In this document: positions 23,362 through 32,165 of the stretch, one piece after another
Layout of the letters: the number at the start of each line of letters is the position of its first letter
Position numbering within the stretch: position 1 is the first letter of the stretch
Source: Micromonospora coriariae
Lineage (GTDB): Bacteria > Actinomycetota > Actinomycetes > Mycobacteriales > Micromonosporaceae
DNA length: 64,000 nucleotides
Direction: 5' to 3'
Assembly: GCF_900091455.1 (NCBI RefSeq)
Contig: NZ_LT607412.1
Span: 3,224,001-3,288,000 of the forward strand
Notes under the pieces: generated by a model
What the model saw: only the letters and a program-made list of their open reading frames with translations
What the model was told of the DNA's origin: nothing
Databases searched by the model: none
Program-made: the position numbers and the translations under genes

Positions 23362-24124
23362 GCCCGACCCGGTGCACCTTGTGCTGTGCGGCCTGCGCGC
23401 GCGGTCGGACCACCAGCCGGTCCACGTTCACGTGCTCGGGGCGGGTGGCGCACCACGCGATGCAGTCCGCCACGTCCTCGGCGACCAGTGGCCCGGGCAC
23501 GCCGGCGTAGACGGCGGCCGCACGATCCGCGTTGCCGTCGAAGCGGACCAGCCCGAACTCGTCGGTCTTCACCATGCCCGGGTCGATCTCGATCACCCGC
23601 AGCGGGCGCCCGCACAGCTCCAGCCGGAGCGTGCCGGCGATGGCCGTCTGCGCGTGCTTCGCGGCGGCGTAGCCGCCCCCGCCCTCGTACACGGTCAGGC
23701 CGGCGGTGGAGGACACCACCACGATCGTGCCCGCGCCGGACGCCTCCAGCGCCGGCAGCAGCGCCTGGGTCACCCGCAGCGTGCCGAGCACGTTGACGTC
23801 GTACATCCACTGCCAGTCGTCGATCGAACCGGACTCCACCGGATCCAGCCCGCGCGCGCCGCCGGCGTTGTTGACCAGCAGAGTGACCGGCCCCGGTGCC
23901 CGCGCGGCGGCCTCGACCAGCCCGGCCACCGACTCGTCCGAGGTGACGTCGCAGGTCACCGCGGTGGCCTGCCCGCCGGCGGCGGCGATCTCGGCGACCA
24001 GATCGGCGAGCCGATCGGTCCGGCGGGCGGCGGCGAGCACGTGGAAACCCTCGGCGGCGAGCCGGCGGGCGGTGGCCGCGCCGATCCCGCTGGAGGCTCC
24101 GGTCACGATGGCGACAGAGGTCAT
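23357..24124 (-). CDS. SDR-family oxidoreductase (Rv0484c-like)
   Basis: 255-residue classical short-chain dehydrogenase: cofactor motif G-A-S-S-G-I-G near residue 10, N-N-A-G, catalytic Ser in V-V-S-S-T and Y-A-A-A-K. R-R-T-D-R after the second strand favours NADP. Divergent from mshA, exactly as the SDR Rv0484c is in M. tuberculosis, which supports orthology; the substrate is unknown there too. ATG chosen since codons upstream lack support. Confidence 0.85.
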   Translation of the reverse strand: MTSVAIVTGASSGIGAATARRLAAEGFHVLAAARRTDRLADLVAEIAAAGGQATAVTCDVTSDESVAGLVEAAARAPGPVTLLVNNAGGARGLDPVESGSIDDWQWMYDVNVLGTLRVTQALLPALEASGAGTIVVVSSTAGLTVYEGGGGYAAAKHAQTAIAGTLRLELCGRPLRVIEIDPGMVKTDEFGLVRFDGNADRAAAVYAGVPGPLVAEDVADCIAWCATRPEHVNVDRLVVRPRAQAAQHKVHRVGQ

Positions 24125-24340
24125 CCCGTCATTGTCACCCCGGCCCTCTGAACCCATCCGGGCGGGCGTGACGGCCGCCGGCAGCGGGCATGGAGGGTGA
24201 GCGGTGATGAGGTCCGTCACGCCGGAGGGCCGCGCTGGCGAATTTCCGTAGGCCGATGGGGAAGATGACATCCGGCGTACAGGTTGACCGAGAAGCGCCG
24301 GTCGTGCGAGACGGCATCAACCGTTACAGAAGGAGCGGAC

Positions 24341-25705
24341 GTGGCGGAACTGCACACCGGCGTCGGTCGTCAGCGGGGTGCCCAACCGTGGCCCCGGCCC
24401 CGTCGCATCGCGACCCTGTCGGTGCACACCTCCCCGCTGCACCAGCCCGGCACGGGCGACGCCGGGGGAATGAACGTCTACATCCTGGAGGTCGCCCGGC
24501 GGCTCGCCGAGGCCAACGTCGAGGTGGAGATCTTCACCCGCGCCACCTCCGGCGACCTGCCCCCGGTGGTCGAGATGGCCCCCGGCGTGCAGGTCCGGCA
24601 CATCACCTCCGGCCCGCTGGAGGGGCTGACCAAGGAGGAGCTGCCCGGCCAGCTCTGCGCCTTCACCGCCGGGGTGCTGCGCGCCGAGGCGTCCCGCCCG
24701 CCCGGGCACTACGACCTGATCCACTCCCACTACTGGCTTTCCGGGCAGGTCGGTTGGCTGGCCAAGGAGCGCTGGGGGGTGCCGCTGGTGCACACCGCGC
24801 ACACCCTGGCCAAGGTCAAGAACGCCCAGCTCGCGGCCGGTGACCGGCCGGAGCCCAAGGCCCGGGTGATCGGCGAGGAGCAGGTGGTCGCCGAGGCCGA
24901 CCGGTTGGTCGCCAACACGCGGGTGGAGGCCCGGGACCTCGTCGAGCGGTACGACGCCGATCCCGACCAGGTCGCCGTCGTGCAGCCGGGCGTCGACCTG
25001 GACCGGTTTCGGCCCGCGCCGGGCGACCGGACCGCGGCCGCCCGCGCCGCCCGCCAGCGGCTCGGGCTCCCGGTCAACGGGTACGTGGTGGCCTTCGTCG
25101 GTCGGATCCAGCCGCTCAAGGCACCCGACGTGCTGATCCGCGCGGTAGCCGCGTTGCGGGAGCGCGATCCGGCGCTGGCCGACCAGGTGACCGTGGCGAT
25201 CTGCGGCGGGCCCAGCGGCAGCGGGCTGGACCGGCCGACCGCGCTGATCGAGCTGGCCGCCACGCTCGGGGTCACCGACCGGGTGCGCTTCCTGCCACCG
25301 CGGACCGGGGACGACCTGCCGGCCCTGTACCGGGCCGCCGACCTGGTCGCGGTGCCGTCGCACAACGAATCCTTCGGGCTGGTCGCCCTGGAGGCACAGG
25401 CCTGCGGTACGCCGGTGCTGGCCGCCGCTGTCGGCGGGCTGGTCACCGCAGTTCGGGACCAGGTGAGCGGTGTGCTGATCGACGGGCACGACCCGGTGGA
25501 CTGGGCCCTCGCGCTGGCTCGCCTGCTGCCGGACCAGGCCCGGCGCGCGGCACTGGCCCGGGGCGCCGAGCAGCACGCCCGGAACTTCTCCTGGGACCGC
25601 ACGGTCGCCGGCCTGCTCGCCGTCTACGGCGAAGCCACCGCCGCGCACCGCGCCCGCCTCGTCGCCGACCTCGCCGGCAACCCCGCGCTCTCCTGCTCCT
25701 GGTGA
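24341..25705 (+). CDS. mshA: D-inositol 3-phosphate glycosyltransferase
   Basis: 454 residues, GT-B fold, GT4 family. It transfers GlcNAc from UDP-GlcNAc to 1L-myo-inositol 1-phosphate, the first step of mycothiol synthesis. Visible: [19 protein letters not shown] at the acceptor-binding N terminus, the [11 protein letters not shown] strand, [10 protein letters not shown] in the C-terminal half and [11 protein letters not shown] (the E-x7-E motif). GTG at 24341 is preferred over an upstream in-frame start because AAGGAG lies 7 nt before it. Confidence 0.95.
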   Translation: MAELHTGVGRQRGAQPWPRPRRIATLSVHTSPLHQPGTGDAGGMNVYILEVARRLAEANVEVEIFTRATSGDLPPVVEMAPGVQVRHITSGPLEGLTKEELPGQLCAFTAGVLRAEASRPPGHYDLIHSHYWLSGQVGWLAKERWGVPLVHTAHTLAKVKNAQLAAGDRPEPKARVIGEEQVVAEADRLVANTRVEARDLVERYDADPDQVAVVQPGVDLDRFRPAPGDRTAAARAARQRLGLPVNGYVVAFVGRIQPLKAPDVLIRAVAALRERDPALADQVTVAICGGPSGSGLDRPTALIELAATLGVTDRVRFLPPRTGDDLPALYRAADLVAVPSHNESFGLVALEAQACGTPVLAAAVGGLVTAVRDQVSGVLIDGHDPVDWALALARLLPDQARRAALARGAEQHARNFSWDRTVAGLLAVYGEATAAHRARLVADLAGNPALSCSW

Positions 25706-25749
25706 CCGGAGGCGCTGGTCGCCACCCGGTGCTCCGGCCCGGCCGGTCG

Positions 25750-25755
25750 TAGAGT
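25750..25755 (+). promoter_or_regulatory. leaderless -10 hexamer for the YbjN gene
   Basis: TAGAGT, 7 nt before the GTG at 25763. Confidence 0.55.
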
Positions 25756-25762
25756 GGGTCCG

Positions 25763-26272
25763 GTGAGCCCAAAGAGCGATCTTGCGACCCTGATCGAGTC
25801 GGTCTGTGCCGAGCGCGAGCTGGCCTGCGAGTCGACCGGGCCGGGCTCGTACGCGGTGACCCTGCCGGGCACCCACAAGCTCAAGACGGTCTGCAACCTG
25901 ATCGTCGGTGAGCACGCGCTGCGGATCGAGGCGTTCGTGATGCGCCAGCCGGACGAGCGGCGTGAGGAGCTGTGGGCCTGGCTGTTGCAGCGCAACGCCC
26001 GGATGTACGGGGTGTCCTTCTCCACCGACGCGGTCGGCGACGTGTACCTGACCGGGCGGGTCAACCCGGCCGGAGTCGACGCCGACGAGTTGGACCGGCT
26101 CCTCGGTGCGGTGCTCACGTACGTGGACGAGTCCTTCGACACCATGCTGGAGATCGGCTTCGGCAGCTCCATCCGCCGGGAGTACGAGTGGCGGGTCAAG
26201 CGCGGCGAGTCGACCGCCAATCTGGCCGCCTTCGCGCACCTCTTCGAGCCCTCCGGCTCCGACCCGGCCTGA
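25763..26272 (+). CDS. YbjN-domain protein (Rv0487-like)
   Basis: 169 residues with the YbjN/type III secretion chaperone-like fold: a central strand set (C-N-L-I-V-G-E-H-A-L-R-I-E-A-F-V-M-R) followed by R-R-E-E-L-W-A-W-L-L-Q-R-N and a helix closing on F-D-T-M-L-E-I-G-F. Such proteins are small regulators or chaperones of unknown partner. Directly downstream of mshA, as Rv0487 is. Its start was moved from an earlier GTG to 25763 because of the -10 hexamer. Confidence 0.75.
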   Translation: MSPKSDLATLIESVCAERELACESTGPGSYAVTLPGTHKLKTVCNLIVGEHALRIEAFVMRQPDERREELWAWLLQRNARMYGVSFSTDAVGDVYLTGRVNPAGVDADELDRLLGAVLTYVDESFDTMLEIGFGSSIRREYEWRVKRGESTANLAAFAHLFEPSGSDPA

Positions 26273-26346
26273 CCGCCCGTCGCACCTCGACCGCAAGCCG
26301 CCGAAGCGGGTTGCCGGCTGGTGGTTCGGAGCGATCCTGACGGGTA

Positions 26347-26368
26347 TGCCGCACCGCGCGGTGCGGCA
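26347..26368. repeat. 22-bp perfect palindrome after the YbjN gene
   Basis: TGCCGCACCGC followed by its complement GCGGTGCGGCA. It could be a terminator stem without loop or an operator for the gene at 26418, whose start is 50 nt downstream. Confidence 0.5.
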
Positions 26369-26417
26369 AGGGACCCCCGCGCGCCGAGGACGGAGTGTCG
26401 AGGAGCGTGAGCGTCCC

Positions 26418-27452
26418 ATGGCTCAGCGGAACAGCTCAGGTCGCGGCGGGACTGCGACCAGGACGAAACGACAGACCGGCAACCAGACGCCGAACACTCC
26501 CGGAATCTCCGAGTCGGAGATCTCCGGGATGCGGGTGGACGACATCCGCGGGCAGTTGCGCAAACGCGGGGTCTCCGGGATCTCCGCACTGCGTAAGCCC
26601 GACCTGGTGAAACAGTTGGTGCGCTCGCTGCGCGCCGAGAGCGGTGGCGCGGCCCGGCGCAGCACCGGTCCGGCCGGCCGGGCCACCGGCACTCGGGCGT
26701 CGGCGGGTCGCGCCGCCGCGACGAAGAAGGCGGCGACCCGGGCGGCGCCGAGCCGCGCGAAGGCCGCACCGGCGAACAAGAGCGCCCCCGCGAAGCGGGC
26801 CGCGGCCAAGAAGACGACGGCCGCGAAGAGGACGACGGCCGCGGCCAAGAAGACGACGGCCGCGAAGAGGACGACGGCCGCGGCCAAGAAGACGACAGCT
26901 GCGAAGTCGACGGCCGCCCGCAAGACGGCGGCCGCGCGTAAGTCGACGACGGCCCGGACCGCTCCCGCGCGAAAGGCGCCGGCCAAGAAGGCCGCGGCGC
27001 GGCCGTCGGCGGCGAAGCGGGCGGCACCGGCCAAGCGTGCCGCGGCGGCCCGGCCGGCCGGCGGCGGTACGGCGGCTGGCGGGATCCGGACCGGCCGGGG
27101 CACCGGACGGTCGGTTCGCAGCTCGCAGGTGATCTCGTCGATCGCGGACCGCCCGGAGCGCCCGGGACGGAGCTTGATCACCGCGAACCACGAGGTGATC
27201 CAGCGCTGGGCACGCGAGCGCGGGGCGAAGCCGGCGACCATCGCCGGTACCGAGCGGGAGGGCCGTGCGGGGGTTTTGACCTTCAACATCCCCGGTTACC
27301 GGGAGAGCAGCCGGATCCGTGAGATCACCTGGGATGAGTGGTTCCACACCTTCGATCTGCGCAGGCTGAACCTGATCTATCAGGAACAGATGCGCGACGG
27401 CCGGCAGAGCAACTTCTTCCGGACCGAATCACCCGATCGGGAAGACGGTTGA
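26418..27452 (+). CDS. Rho_N / histone-H1-like repeat / C-terminal domain fusion protein
   Basis: 344 residues in three parts. Residues 30-75 form a Rho_N-like helical motif (M-R-V-D-D-I-R-G-Q-L-R-K-R-G, then L-R-K-P-D-L-V-K-Q-L). Residues 80-215 are a Lys/Ala/Thr/Arg tail of A-A-K-K-T-T and A-A-K-R-T-T repeats like histone H1, encoded by a 39-bp DNA repeat. Residues 250-344 form a small domain (R-W-A-R-E-R-G-A-K-P-A-T, then I-T-W-D-E-W-F-H-T-F-D, Y-Q-E-Q, S-N-F-F-R) known from short stand-alone bacterial proteins, often misnamed glucan-branching enzyme. A nucleoid-associated DNA/RNA-binding role is likely. Confidence 0.75.
   Translation: MAQRNSSGRGGTATRTKRQTGNQTPNTPGISESEISGMRVDDIRGQLRKRGVSGISALRKPDLVKQLVRSLRAESGGAARRSTGPAGRATGTRASAGRAAATKKAATRAAPSRAKAAPANKSAPAKRAAAKKTTAAKRTTAAAKKTTAAKRTTAAAKKTTAAKSTAARKTAAARKSTTARTAPARKAPAKKAAARPSAAKRAAPAKRAAAARPAGGGTAAGGIRTGRGTGRSVRSSQVISSIADRPERPGRSLITANHEVIQRWARERGAKPATIAGTEREGRAGVLTFNIPGYRESSRIREITWDEWFHTFDLRRLNLIYQEQMRDGRQSNFFRTESPDREDG
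26802..26918 (+). repeat. 39-bp in-frame tandem repeat
   Basis: Two identical 39-bp units (26802-26840, 26841-26879) and a diverged third (26880-26918), each starting GCGGCCAAGAAGACGAC and coding A-A-K-K-T-T-A-A-K-R-T-T-A. The unit is a likely site for slippage, so copy number may vary between strains. Confidence 0.85.
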
Positions 27453-27553
27453 GGTGTTTGCGGGAATGCGCGAGGGGTATGCGGCTGTTGCCACAGACCG
27501 AGGCCCGAACTGCGGATACCCGCCAGTTGTGACCGGCGAGACAGTGGTCTGGG

Positions 27554-27582
27554 TTGAATCCAGAATCCGGGCGAACTAACTT
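27554..27582 (+). promoter_or_regulatory. Housekeeping-type promoter with no gene downstream
   Basis: TTGAAT, exactly 17 nt, TAACTT. It is among the best -35/-10 pairs in the window, yet the following ~250 nt on this strand hold no credible protein gene and both next genes run the other way. Confidence 0.5.
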
Positions 27583-27588
27583 TATTGC

Positions 27589-27808
27589 ACCGCGCCACGC
27601 TTGGAAACGTTCGGGGGAGCGGCGGATCGATCAGATCCGCGCACCAGGCGAGGCGCGAGGGGACGGGTGGATCAACCGTTGGGGGACGGTGCCCACCTGT
27701 TTGGACCGGCGGCGCGAGCGGGCGACGCTTACGGGGGTGAGTGTTGCCCGCCGCCGCCGGCCCCGCCGGCGGGCGCCCACCACGACCTTTGGCCGTGGTG
27801 GGCGCTTT
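27589..27808 (+). ncRNA. Candidate small RNA between promoter and terminator
   Basis: The stretch from about 7 nt after TAACTT to the TTT after the hairpin is ~220 nt. It contains a local hairpin (GCGGATC/GATCCGC near 27620-27640) and a GC stem near 27747-27773 before the terminator. No similarity to tmRNA, RNase P RNA, SRP RNA or a riboswitch was recognised. The whole interval 27453-27841 has no protein-coding gene I can support. The product, if real, is unassigned; expression would decide. Confidence 0.35.
27773..27808 (+). terminator. Rho-independent terminator
   Basis: Perfect 12-bp stem GCGCCCACCACG / CGTGGTGGGCGC (27773-27784, 27794-27805) with a 9-nt loop, then TTT. It can also stop the minus-strand MFS transcript, whose stop codon is 33 bp away. 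Confidence 0.7.
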
Positions 27809-27841
27809 GCGTGTGTCGTACCCCGTGGTGGGTTCGGCCGG

Positions 27842-29122
27842 TCAGGCGGCCGGCACAGGGTCCCCGGAGGGTGCCGGCTCCCGGTCGGCGGCCCGGCGCA
27901 GCGCGGCGACGTGGCGCTCCCGGGACGGCCCGGCCAGTAGGTGCCCGAACGCGGCCAGCAGGCCGAGCCCGCCCACTATCAGCCAGTGCCGGTCGCCGAG
28001 GTACTGGAGGCTCACCCCGCCGAGCGTGGGTGCGACGAACGCCGCGGCGGGGAACGTCAGGTAGAAGACCGACTGGTACCGCGCGCGCAGCTGCGGCGGC
28101 GCCAGGTCCGCGTTGATCTGCGCGTTGGGCGGGGCGGCGAGCATCGAGCCGAACGTCCAGACCACAGCGGCGCCCAGGTAGACGGCCAGTTCGTCGGCGG
28201 CCGCGAGCACGCCGAAGCCGACCGCGAGCAGGGCGGTCGAGGCCGCCAGCACGACGTCCTTGCGGTGTCGGTCGATCAGCCGGGGCACGAACAGCTGCCC
28301 GAGCACGATCAGTGCGCCGCCGAGCGCCACGACCAGCCCGTACGCCGAGGGGCCCAGGCCGTCCGCGCGCATGGCCAGCGGCATGATCGTCTGGGTCTGC
28401 AGGGTGAGCACGGCCAGCACGAACGTGAGCCCGACGAAGACCAGGAAGGTCCGGTCGGTGAGCGCGGTGTGCAGCCCCGGGCCCCGGGTCCGGACGCGGC
28501 TCTTCGCCGGCCGCTCGGCCTGTGGCGTGCTCCGCCGCAGGGTTTCCGGCACCTTCCAGGCGATCACGGCGGCGGCGGTGAGGGTGGCGGCCGCGTCGAC
28601 AAGGAACAGCGCGGTGAAGCTCGCTTCGGCCAGCACCCCGGCGAGCACCGAGGCGACCGCCATGCCCAGGTTGAACGCCCAGAACTGGAGGTTGAACGCG
28701 CGTGAGCGGCGCTGGGCGGGCACCACGTCCACGATCGCCGCGACGAAGGCCGGGCTCGGCATCGAGTGCACCACGCCGACCAGTGCCGAGAGCACCGCGA
28801 TCAGCAGCAGTGGCCGACTGAAGGCCAGCGCCACCATCAGGACGGCGGTGACCAGGTGCGCGGCGAGCAGGGTGGCCCGACGGCCCCAGCGGTCGGCCAG
28901 TACCCCGCCGAGCAGCACGCCGGCCGCCCCGCCGGCCCCGTACGCGCCGACCACCGTGCCGGCCAGCGCCTCGCTGGCTCCTCGCGCGACGGTGAGGTAC
29001 AGCGACAGGAAGAGCATGGCGAACGCGCCGGCTCGGTTGATGAGCAGCCCGGCCCAGAGGTACCAGAAAGTGGCGGGGAGCCCGCCGGCAGTGTCGTGCC
29101 ACCAGCGCCGCAGGGCGTGCAC
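27842..29122 (-). CDS. MFS transporter, tandem copy 1
   Basis: 426 residues with about 12 hydrophobic segments and the MFS signature loop G-G-V-L-A-D-R-W-G-R-R between segments 2 and 3. The N-terminal block T-A-G-G-L-P-A-T-F-W-Y-L-W closely matches that of the neighbouring MFS gene, so they are tandem paralogues. Drug/H+ antiport is the usual role of this size class, but the substrate is unknown. The GTG start has GGGAGG upstream; the 5' region has a TTTCCT/AGGAAA inverted repeat. The minus-strand transcript ends at the 27773-27808 hairpin. Confidence 0.85.
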   Translation of the reverse strand: MHALRRWWHDTAGGLPATFWYLWAGLLINRAGAFAMLFLSLYLTVARGASEALAGTVVGAYGAGGAAGVLLGGVLADRWGRRATLLAAHLVTAVLMVALAFSRPLLLIAVLSALVGVVHSMPSPAFVAAIVDVVPAQRRSRAFNLQFWAFNLGMAVASVLAGVLAEASFTALFLVDAAATLTAAAVIAWKVPETLRRSTPQAERPAKSRVRTRGPGLHTALTDRTFLVFVGLTFVLAVLTLQTQTIMPLAMRADGLGPSAYGLVVALGGALIVLGQLFVPRLIDRHRKDVVLAASTALLAVGFGVLAAADELAVYLGAAVVWTFGSMLAAPPNAQINADLAPPQLRARYQSVFYLTFPAAAFVAPTLGGVSLQYLGDRHWLIVGGLGLLAAFGHLLAGPSRERHVAALRRAADREPAPSGDPVPAA

Positions 29123-29153
29123 CCGACCTCCCGACAGTTCGGATTCCTAACTG

Positions 29154-29174
29154 TTTCCTCTGAACGCTAGGAAA
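29154..29174. promoter_or_regulatory. Short inverted repeat upstream of MFS copy 1
   Basis: TTTCCT-N9-AGGAAA between the two MFS genes, about 30 nt upstream of the GTG at 29122; possible operator. Confidence 0.35.
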
Positions 29175-29238
29175 CCGGCGCGGAACCCGCCACCGATTAC
29201 CTGATCATGGGCGCTTCGTCACAACGGCGAGGCCGCGG

Positions 29239-30525
29239 TCAGGCCGTCGCCGGCTCGGGCTGTGCAGTTGACGGCGGGGTGGCGCTGACCGGTGCCAGCG
29301 CCTCGCCGGTACGGCGCAGGGTGGCGGCGCGCCGCTCCCGCGCCGGGCCGGACACCAGGTGCGCCACCGCGGTCACGACGCCGATCGCGGCACAGGCGAG
29401 CCAGAGCGTGGCGTTGCCGGCGTGCTCGCGCACCAGGCCGCCGAGGATCGGCGCACAGGCCCCGGCGATCTGCCACGACAGGGAGAACACGCCCTGGTAG
29501 CGTCCGCGCAACTCGGCGGGGGAGAGCTCGGCGATCAGGGTGGAGTTGGACGGCGAGTTCAGCATCTCGCCGACCGTCCAGATCAGGACGGTAAGCCCGT
29601 AGAGCCAGACGGTGCCGGCGAACGCGGTCAGCCCGAACCCGGCACCCATCACCACGGCGGCCAGCGCGAGCACGTGCGAGCGGCTCCGTCCACGGATCAG
29701 CCGGGGCACGAAGAGCTGGCCGATCACGATCAGGACGCCGTTGAGCGCGATCACCGAGCCGTAGGTGGCGGGGCTGAGGCCGTCGTCGCTCATGGCGATC
29801 GGCAGCATCGAGATGTGCTGGAGGAACACCAGGGCGGCCAACAGGTTCAGTGCCACGAAGCCGAGGTAGACCCGGTCGGCGAGGATCGTCCGCAGGGCGC
29901 CGCGCGGGGCGCTCGCCGCGGCGGCCGCCCGGCCGCTCTGCCGGGTCTCCGGCACGCGGGTGAAGATGATCAGCGCGGTGATCAGCATGGTGCCCGCGTC
30001 GACCACGAACAGCAGCAGGTAGTCGGCCTGCGCCGCGAGGCCGGCGAGGACGGCGGCGCAGGCGAAGCCCAGGTTGATCGCCCAGTAGTTGAGCGAGAAG
30101 GCGCGCAACCGGTCCTTCGCCGGCACCACGTCGATCATCATGGCCCCGAACGCGGGCCGGGCCGCCTCGGCGAACAGGCCGAGCAGCAGCGCGCCCAACG
30201 CCACGGCCCAGAGGTCCTTGGCCAGCCCGAGGGCGAGCATCATCGCGGCCGCGCCGACGTGCGCGGTGAGCAACGTCGGTCGCCGGCCCCACCGGTCGGC
30301 CAGTGTGCCGCCGGCGGTGGTGCCGACCGCGCCGCCGACGCCCCACAACCCGAGCACCAGGCCGGCCTGGGAGGCGGAGAAACCGCGCTCCTGGGTCAGG
30401 TAGATGGCGAGGAAGACGAGGACGAACGAGCCGAGCCGATTGATCAGCGTGCCGGTCCACAGGTACCAGAATGTGGTTGGCAGGCCGCCGGTGGTGTCCC
30501 GGAACCAGCTCCGCATCGTCCGCAC
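29239..30525 (-). CDS. MFS transporter, tandem copy 2
   Basis: 428 residues, 12 predicted segments, G-G-T-L-A-D-R-W-G-R-R signature loop, N-terminal T-T-G-G-L-P-T-T-F-W-Y-L-W as in copy 1. Copy 1 lies 116 bp downstream in the same orientation with its own leader, so the pair arose by tandem duplication and can be expressed together or apart. Upstream 5' DNA contains CTTGCAAG. Substrate unknown. A GTG (V-R-T-M-R-S-W) start is used; the internal ATG three codons later is an alternative. Confidence 0.85.
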   Translation of the reverse strand: MRTMRSWFRDTTGGLPTTFWYLWTGTLINRLGSFVLVFLAIYLTQERGFSASQAGLVLGLWGVGGAVGTTAGGTLADRWGRRPTLLTAHVGAAAMMLALGLAKDLWAVALGALLLGLFAEAARPAFGAMMIDVVPAKDRLRAFSLNYWAINLGFACAAVLAGLAAQADYLLLFVVDAGTMLITALIIFTRVPETRQSGRAAAAASAPRGALRTILADRVYLGFVALNLLAALVFLQHISMLPIAMSDDGLSPATYGSVIALNGVLIVIGQLFVPRLIRGRSRSHVLALAAVVMGAGFGLTAFAGTVWLYGLTVLIWTVGEMLNSPSNSTLIAELSPAELRGRYQGVFSLSWQIAGACAPILGGLVREHAGNATLWLACAAIGVVTAVAHLVSGPARERRAATLRRTGEALAPVSATPPSTAQPEPATA

Positions 30526-30664
30526 GTGGCGCCCCCGCTTGCAAGTAATGACCGATGTGACTTGAGCGCCTTACAACCTAGTCGGGCGCGGAGTCGCTGG
30601 TCACCAGCTTTTTCACGTGGTGGTCGTCACGACGGGTGCCCGCGTGTCCCGGAAGCGGTTGAGG

Positions 30665-30670
30665 CAGGAT
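30665..30670 (+). promoter_or_regulatory. leaderless -10-like hexamer for gpm
   Basis: CAGGAT (a one-base variant of TAnnnT), 7 nt before the ATG at 30678. It overlaps an upstream in-frame ATG at 30669, which it therefore argues against. Confidence 0.4.
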
Positions 30671-30677
30671 GATCCGC

Positions 30678-31445
30678 ATGACTGCGAGCGAGGGGCCCAC
30701 CGTCGGGACGCTGGTCCTGCTGCGGCACGGCGAGAGCGACTGGAACGCCAAGAACCTCTTCACCGGCTGGGTGGACGTCGACCTGACCGAGAAGGGCGAG
30801 GACGAGGCGCGGCGCGGCGGCGAACTGATGCGCGAGCACAGCCTGCTGCCGGACGTCGTGCACACCAGCGTGATGCGCCGCGCGATCCGCACCGCCGAGC
30901 TGGCGCTGAACGCCGCCGACCGGCACTGGATCGCGGTGCGCCGGTCGTGGCGGCTCAACGAGCGGCACTACGGCGCCCTGCAGGGCAAGAACAAGAAGCA
31001 GACCCTCGACGAGTACGGCGAGGAGCAGTTCATGCTCTGGCGCCGGTCGTACGACACCCCGCCGCCGCCGATCGCCGACGACGACGAGTGGTCGCAGGTG
31101 GGCGATCCGCGGTACGCGCTGCTGCCGACCGAGCTGATGCCGCGTACCGAGTGCCTCAAGGACGTCGTCGAGCGGATGCTGCCCTACTGGTACGACTCGA
31201 TCGTGCCGGACATCCTGGCTGGTCGGACCGTGCTGGTGGCCGCGCACGGCAACTCGCTGCGGGCCCTGGTCAAGCACCTCGACCAGATCTCCGACGAGGC
31301 GATCGCCAAGCTGAACATCCCGACCGGCATCCCGCTGCGCTACGACCTCGACCCGCAGCTGCGCCCGCTCACCCTGGGCGGCACCTACCTCGACCCGACC
31401 GCCGCGAAGGCGGCCGCCGCCGCGGTGGCCAACCAGGGTCGCTAG
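30678..31445 (+). CDS. gpmA: 2,3-bisphosphoglycerate-dependent phosphoglycerate mutase
   Basis: 255 residues. Interconverts 3- and 2-phosphoglycerate in glycolysis/gluconeogenesis through a phosphohistidine, H17 in [10 protein letters not shown]. The family block [15 protein letters not shown] and a second catalytic His in V-A-A-H-G-N-S-L are present. Same position relative to senX3-regX3 as Rv0489 (gpm1). A start at 30669 would add three residues. Transcript ends at the 25-bp hairpin just downstream. Confidence 0.95.
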   Translation: MTASEGPTVGTLVLLRHGESDWNAKNLFTGWVDVDLTEKGEDEARRGGELMREHSLLPDVVHTSVMRRAIRTAELALNAADRHWIAVRRSWRLNERHYGALQGKNKKQTLDEYGEEQFMLWRRSYDTPPPPIADDDEWSQVGDPRYALLPTELMPRTECLKDVVERMLPYWYDSIVPDILAGRTVLVAAHGNSLRALVKHLDQISDEAIAKLNIPTGIPLRYDLDPQLRPLTLGGTYLDPTAAKAAAAAVANQGR

Positions 31446-31455
31446 ACGTCGAGAT

Positions 31456-31508
31456 GTAAGGAAGGGCCCCTTGTTATCGCGGAGCGATAACAAGGGGCCC
31501 TTCCTTAC
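31456..31508. terminator. GGGCCC palindromic element, copy 2 (bidirectional terminator)
   Basis: A 25-bp perfect stem with a 3-nt loop: the left arm begins GTAAGGAAGGGCCCC (31456-31480), the right arm is its exact complement (31484-31508). It lies between convergent gpmA and phoU, so it ends both transcripts. Confidence 0.85.
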
Positions 31509-31511
31509 AGG

Positions 31512-32165
31512 TCAGGTGGCGGTGGGGGCGCTCTCCCCGGTGATCAGGTAGACCACGTGCTCACCGGCGTTGACCGCATGGTCGGCGAAGCGCTCGTAGA
31601 AGCGGCCGAGCAACGTGGCGTCGATGGCGGTCTCCACCCCGTACGGCCAGTCGTCGCCGAGCAGCATGGCGAACAGGTTCTTGTGCAGCTCGTCCATCGC
31701 GTCGTCGTCGCGGTCCAGCTCGCCGGCGAGGTCGGCGTCGGGCTTCGCGAGCACCGAGCCGATCTTGACCGCCATCCGGTCGGCGATGTCCGACATCTCG
31801 GTGAAGATCGTCCGTAGCTCCGCCGGCACGGCGGGCGAGGGGTGCCGGCGCAGCGCGGTCTTCGCCACGTGGTCGGCGAGGTCGCCCATCCGCTCCAGGT
31901 CGGCGGCCACGTGCAGTGCGGTGATCATGGCTCGCAGGTCGGAGGCGACCGGCGCCTGCCGGGCGAGCAGGTCACAGACCCTCTCCTCGACGTGCCGGTA
32001 GAGGTCGTCGATTTCGGCGTCCCGCTCAATGACCGTCTCGGCGGCCTGCCGGTCGGCGGTGAGCAGGGCCCGGGTGGCCTGGCGCATGGCGGCGCGGACG
32101 CCCTCCGCCATGTCCACCAGTAGTTGGCTGACGATCTGGAGATCGGCCCGGAACTCGTCGCGCAT
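31512..32165 (-). CDS. phoU: Phosphate signalling protein PhoU
   Basis: 217 residues made of two related three-helix bundles. Metal-binding E/DxxxD motifs are visible (E-R-D-A-E-I-D-D, R-M-G-D-L-A-D-H, and in the second half E-L-D-R-D-D-D-A-M-D-E and Y-E-R-F-A-D-H). PhoU restrains the SenX3/PhoR kinase when phosphate is plentiful. It is divergent from senX3 across a region with three PHO half-sites, so phosphate starvation would regulate both sides. Start at 32165 gives the usual M-R-D/E-E-F; a second ATG one codon earlier is less typical. Confidence 0.93.
   Translation of the reverse strand: MRDEFRADLQIVSQLLVDMAEGVRAAMRQATRALLTADRQAAETVIERDAEIDDLYRHVEERVCDLLARQAPVASDLRAMITALHVAADLERMGDLADHVAKTALRRHPSPAVPAELRTIFTEMSDIADRMAVKIGSVLAKPDADLAGELDRDDDAMDELHKNLFAMLLGDDWPYGVETAIDATLLGRFYERFADHAVNAGEHVVYLITGESAPTAT

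Noticed and set aside
26802..26918. CRISPR-like tandem repeat
   Set aside because: The 39-bp units are directly adjacent with no spacers and are in frame within a protein gene.
27545..27600. tRNA-like T-loop sequence GGTTGAATCC
   Set aside because: The T-loop consensus GTTCRAATC is broken and no acceptor or anticodon stems pair around it.
27589..27808. 6S RNA, RNase P RNA, tmRNA or c-di-AMP riboswitch
   Set aside because: None of the conserved cores recognised from memory is present; kept only as an unassigned RNA candidate.
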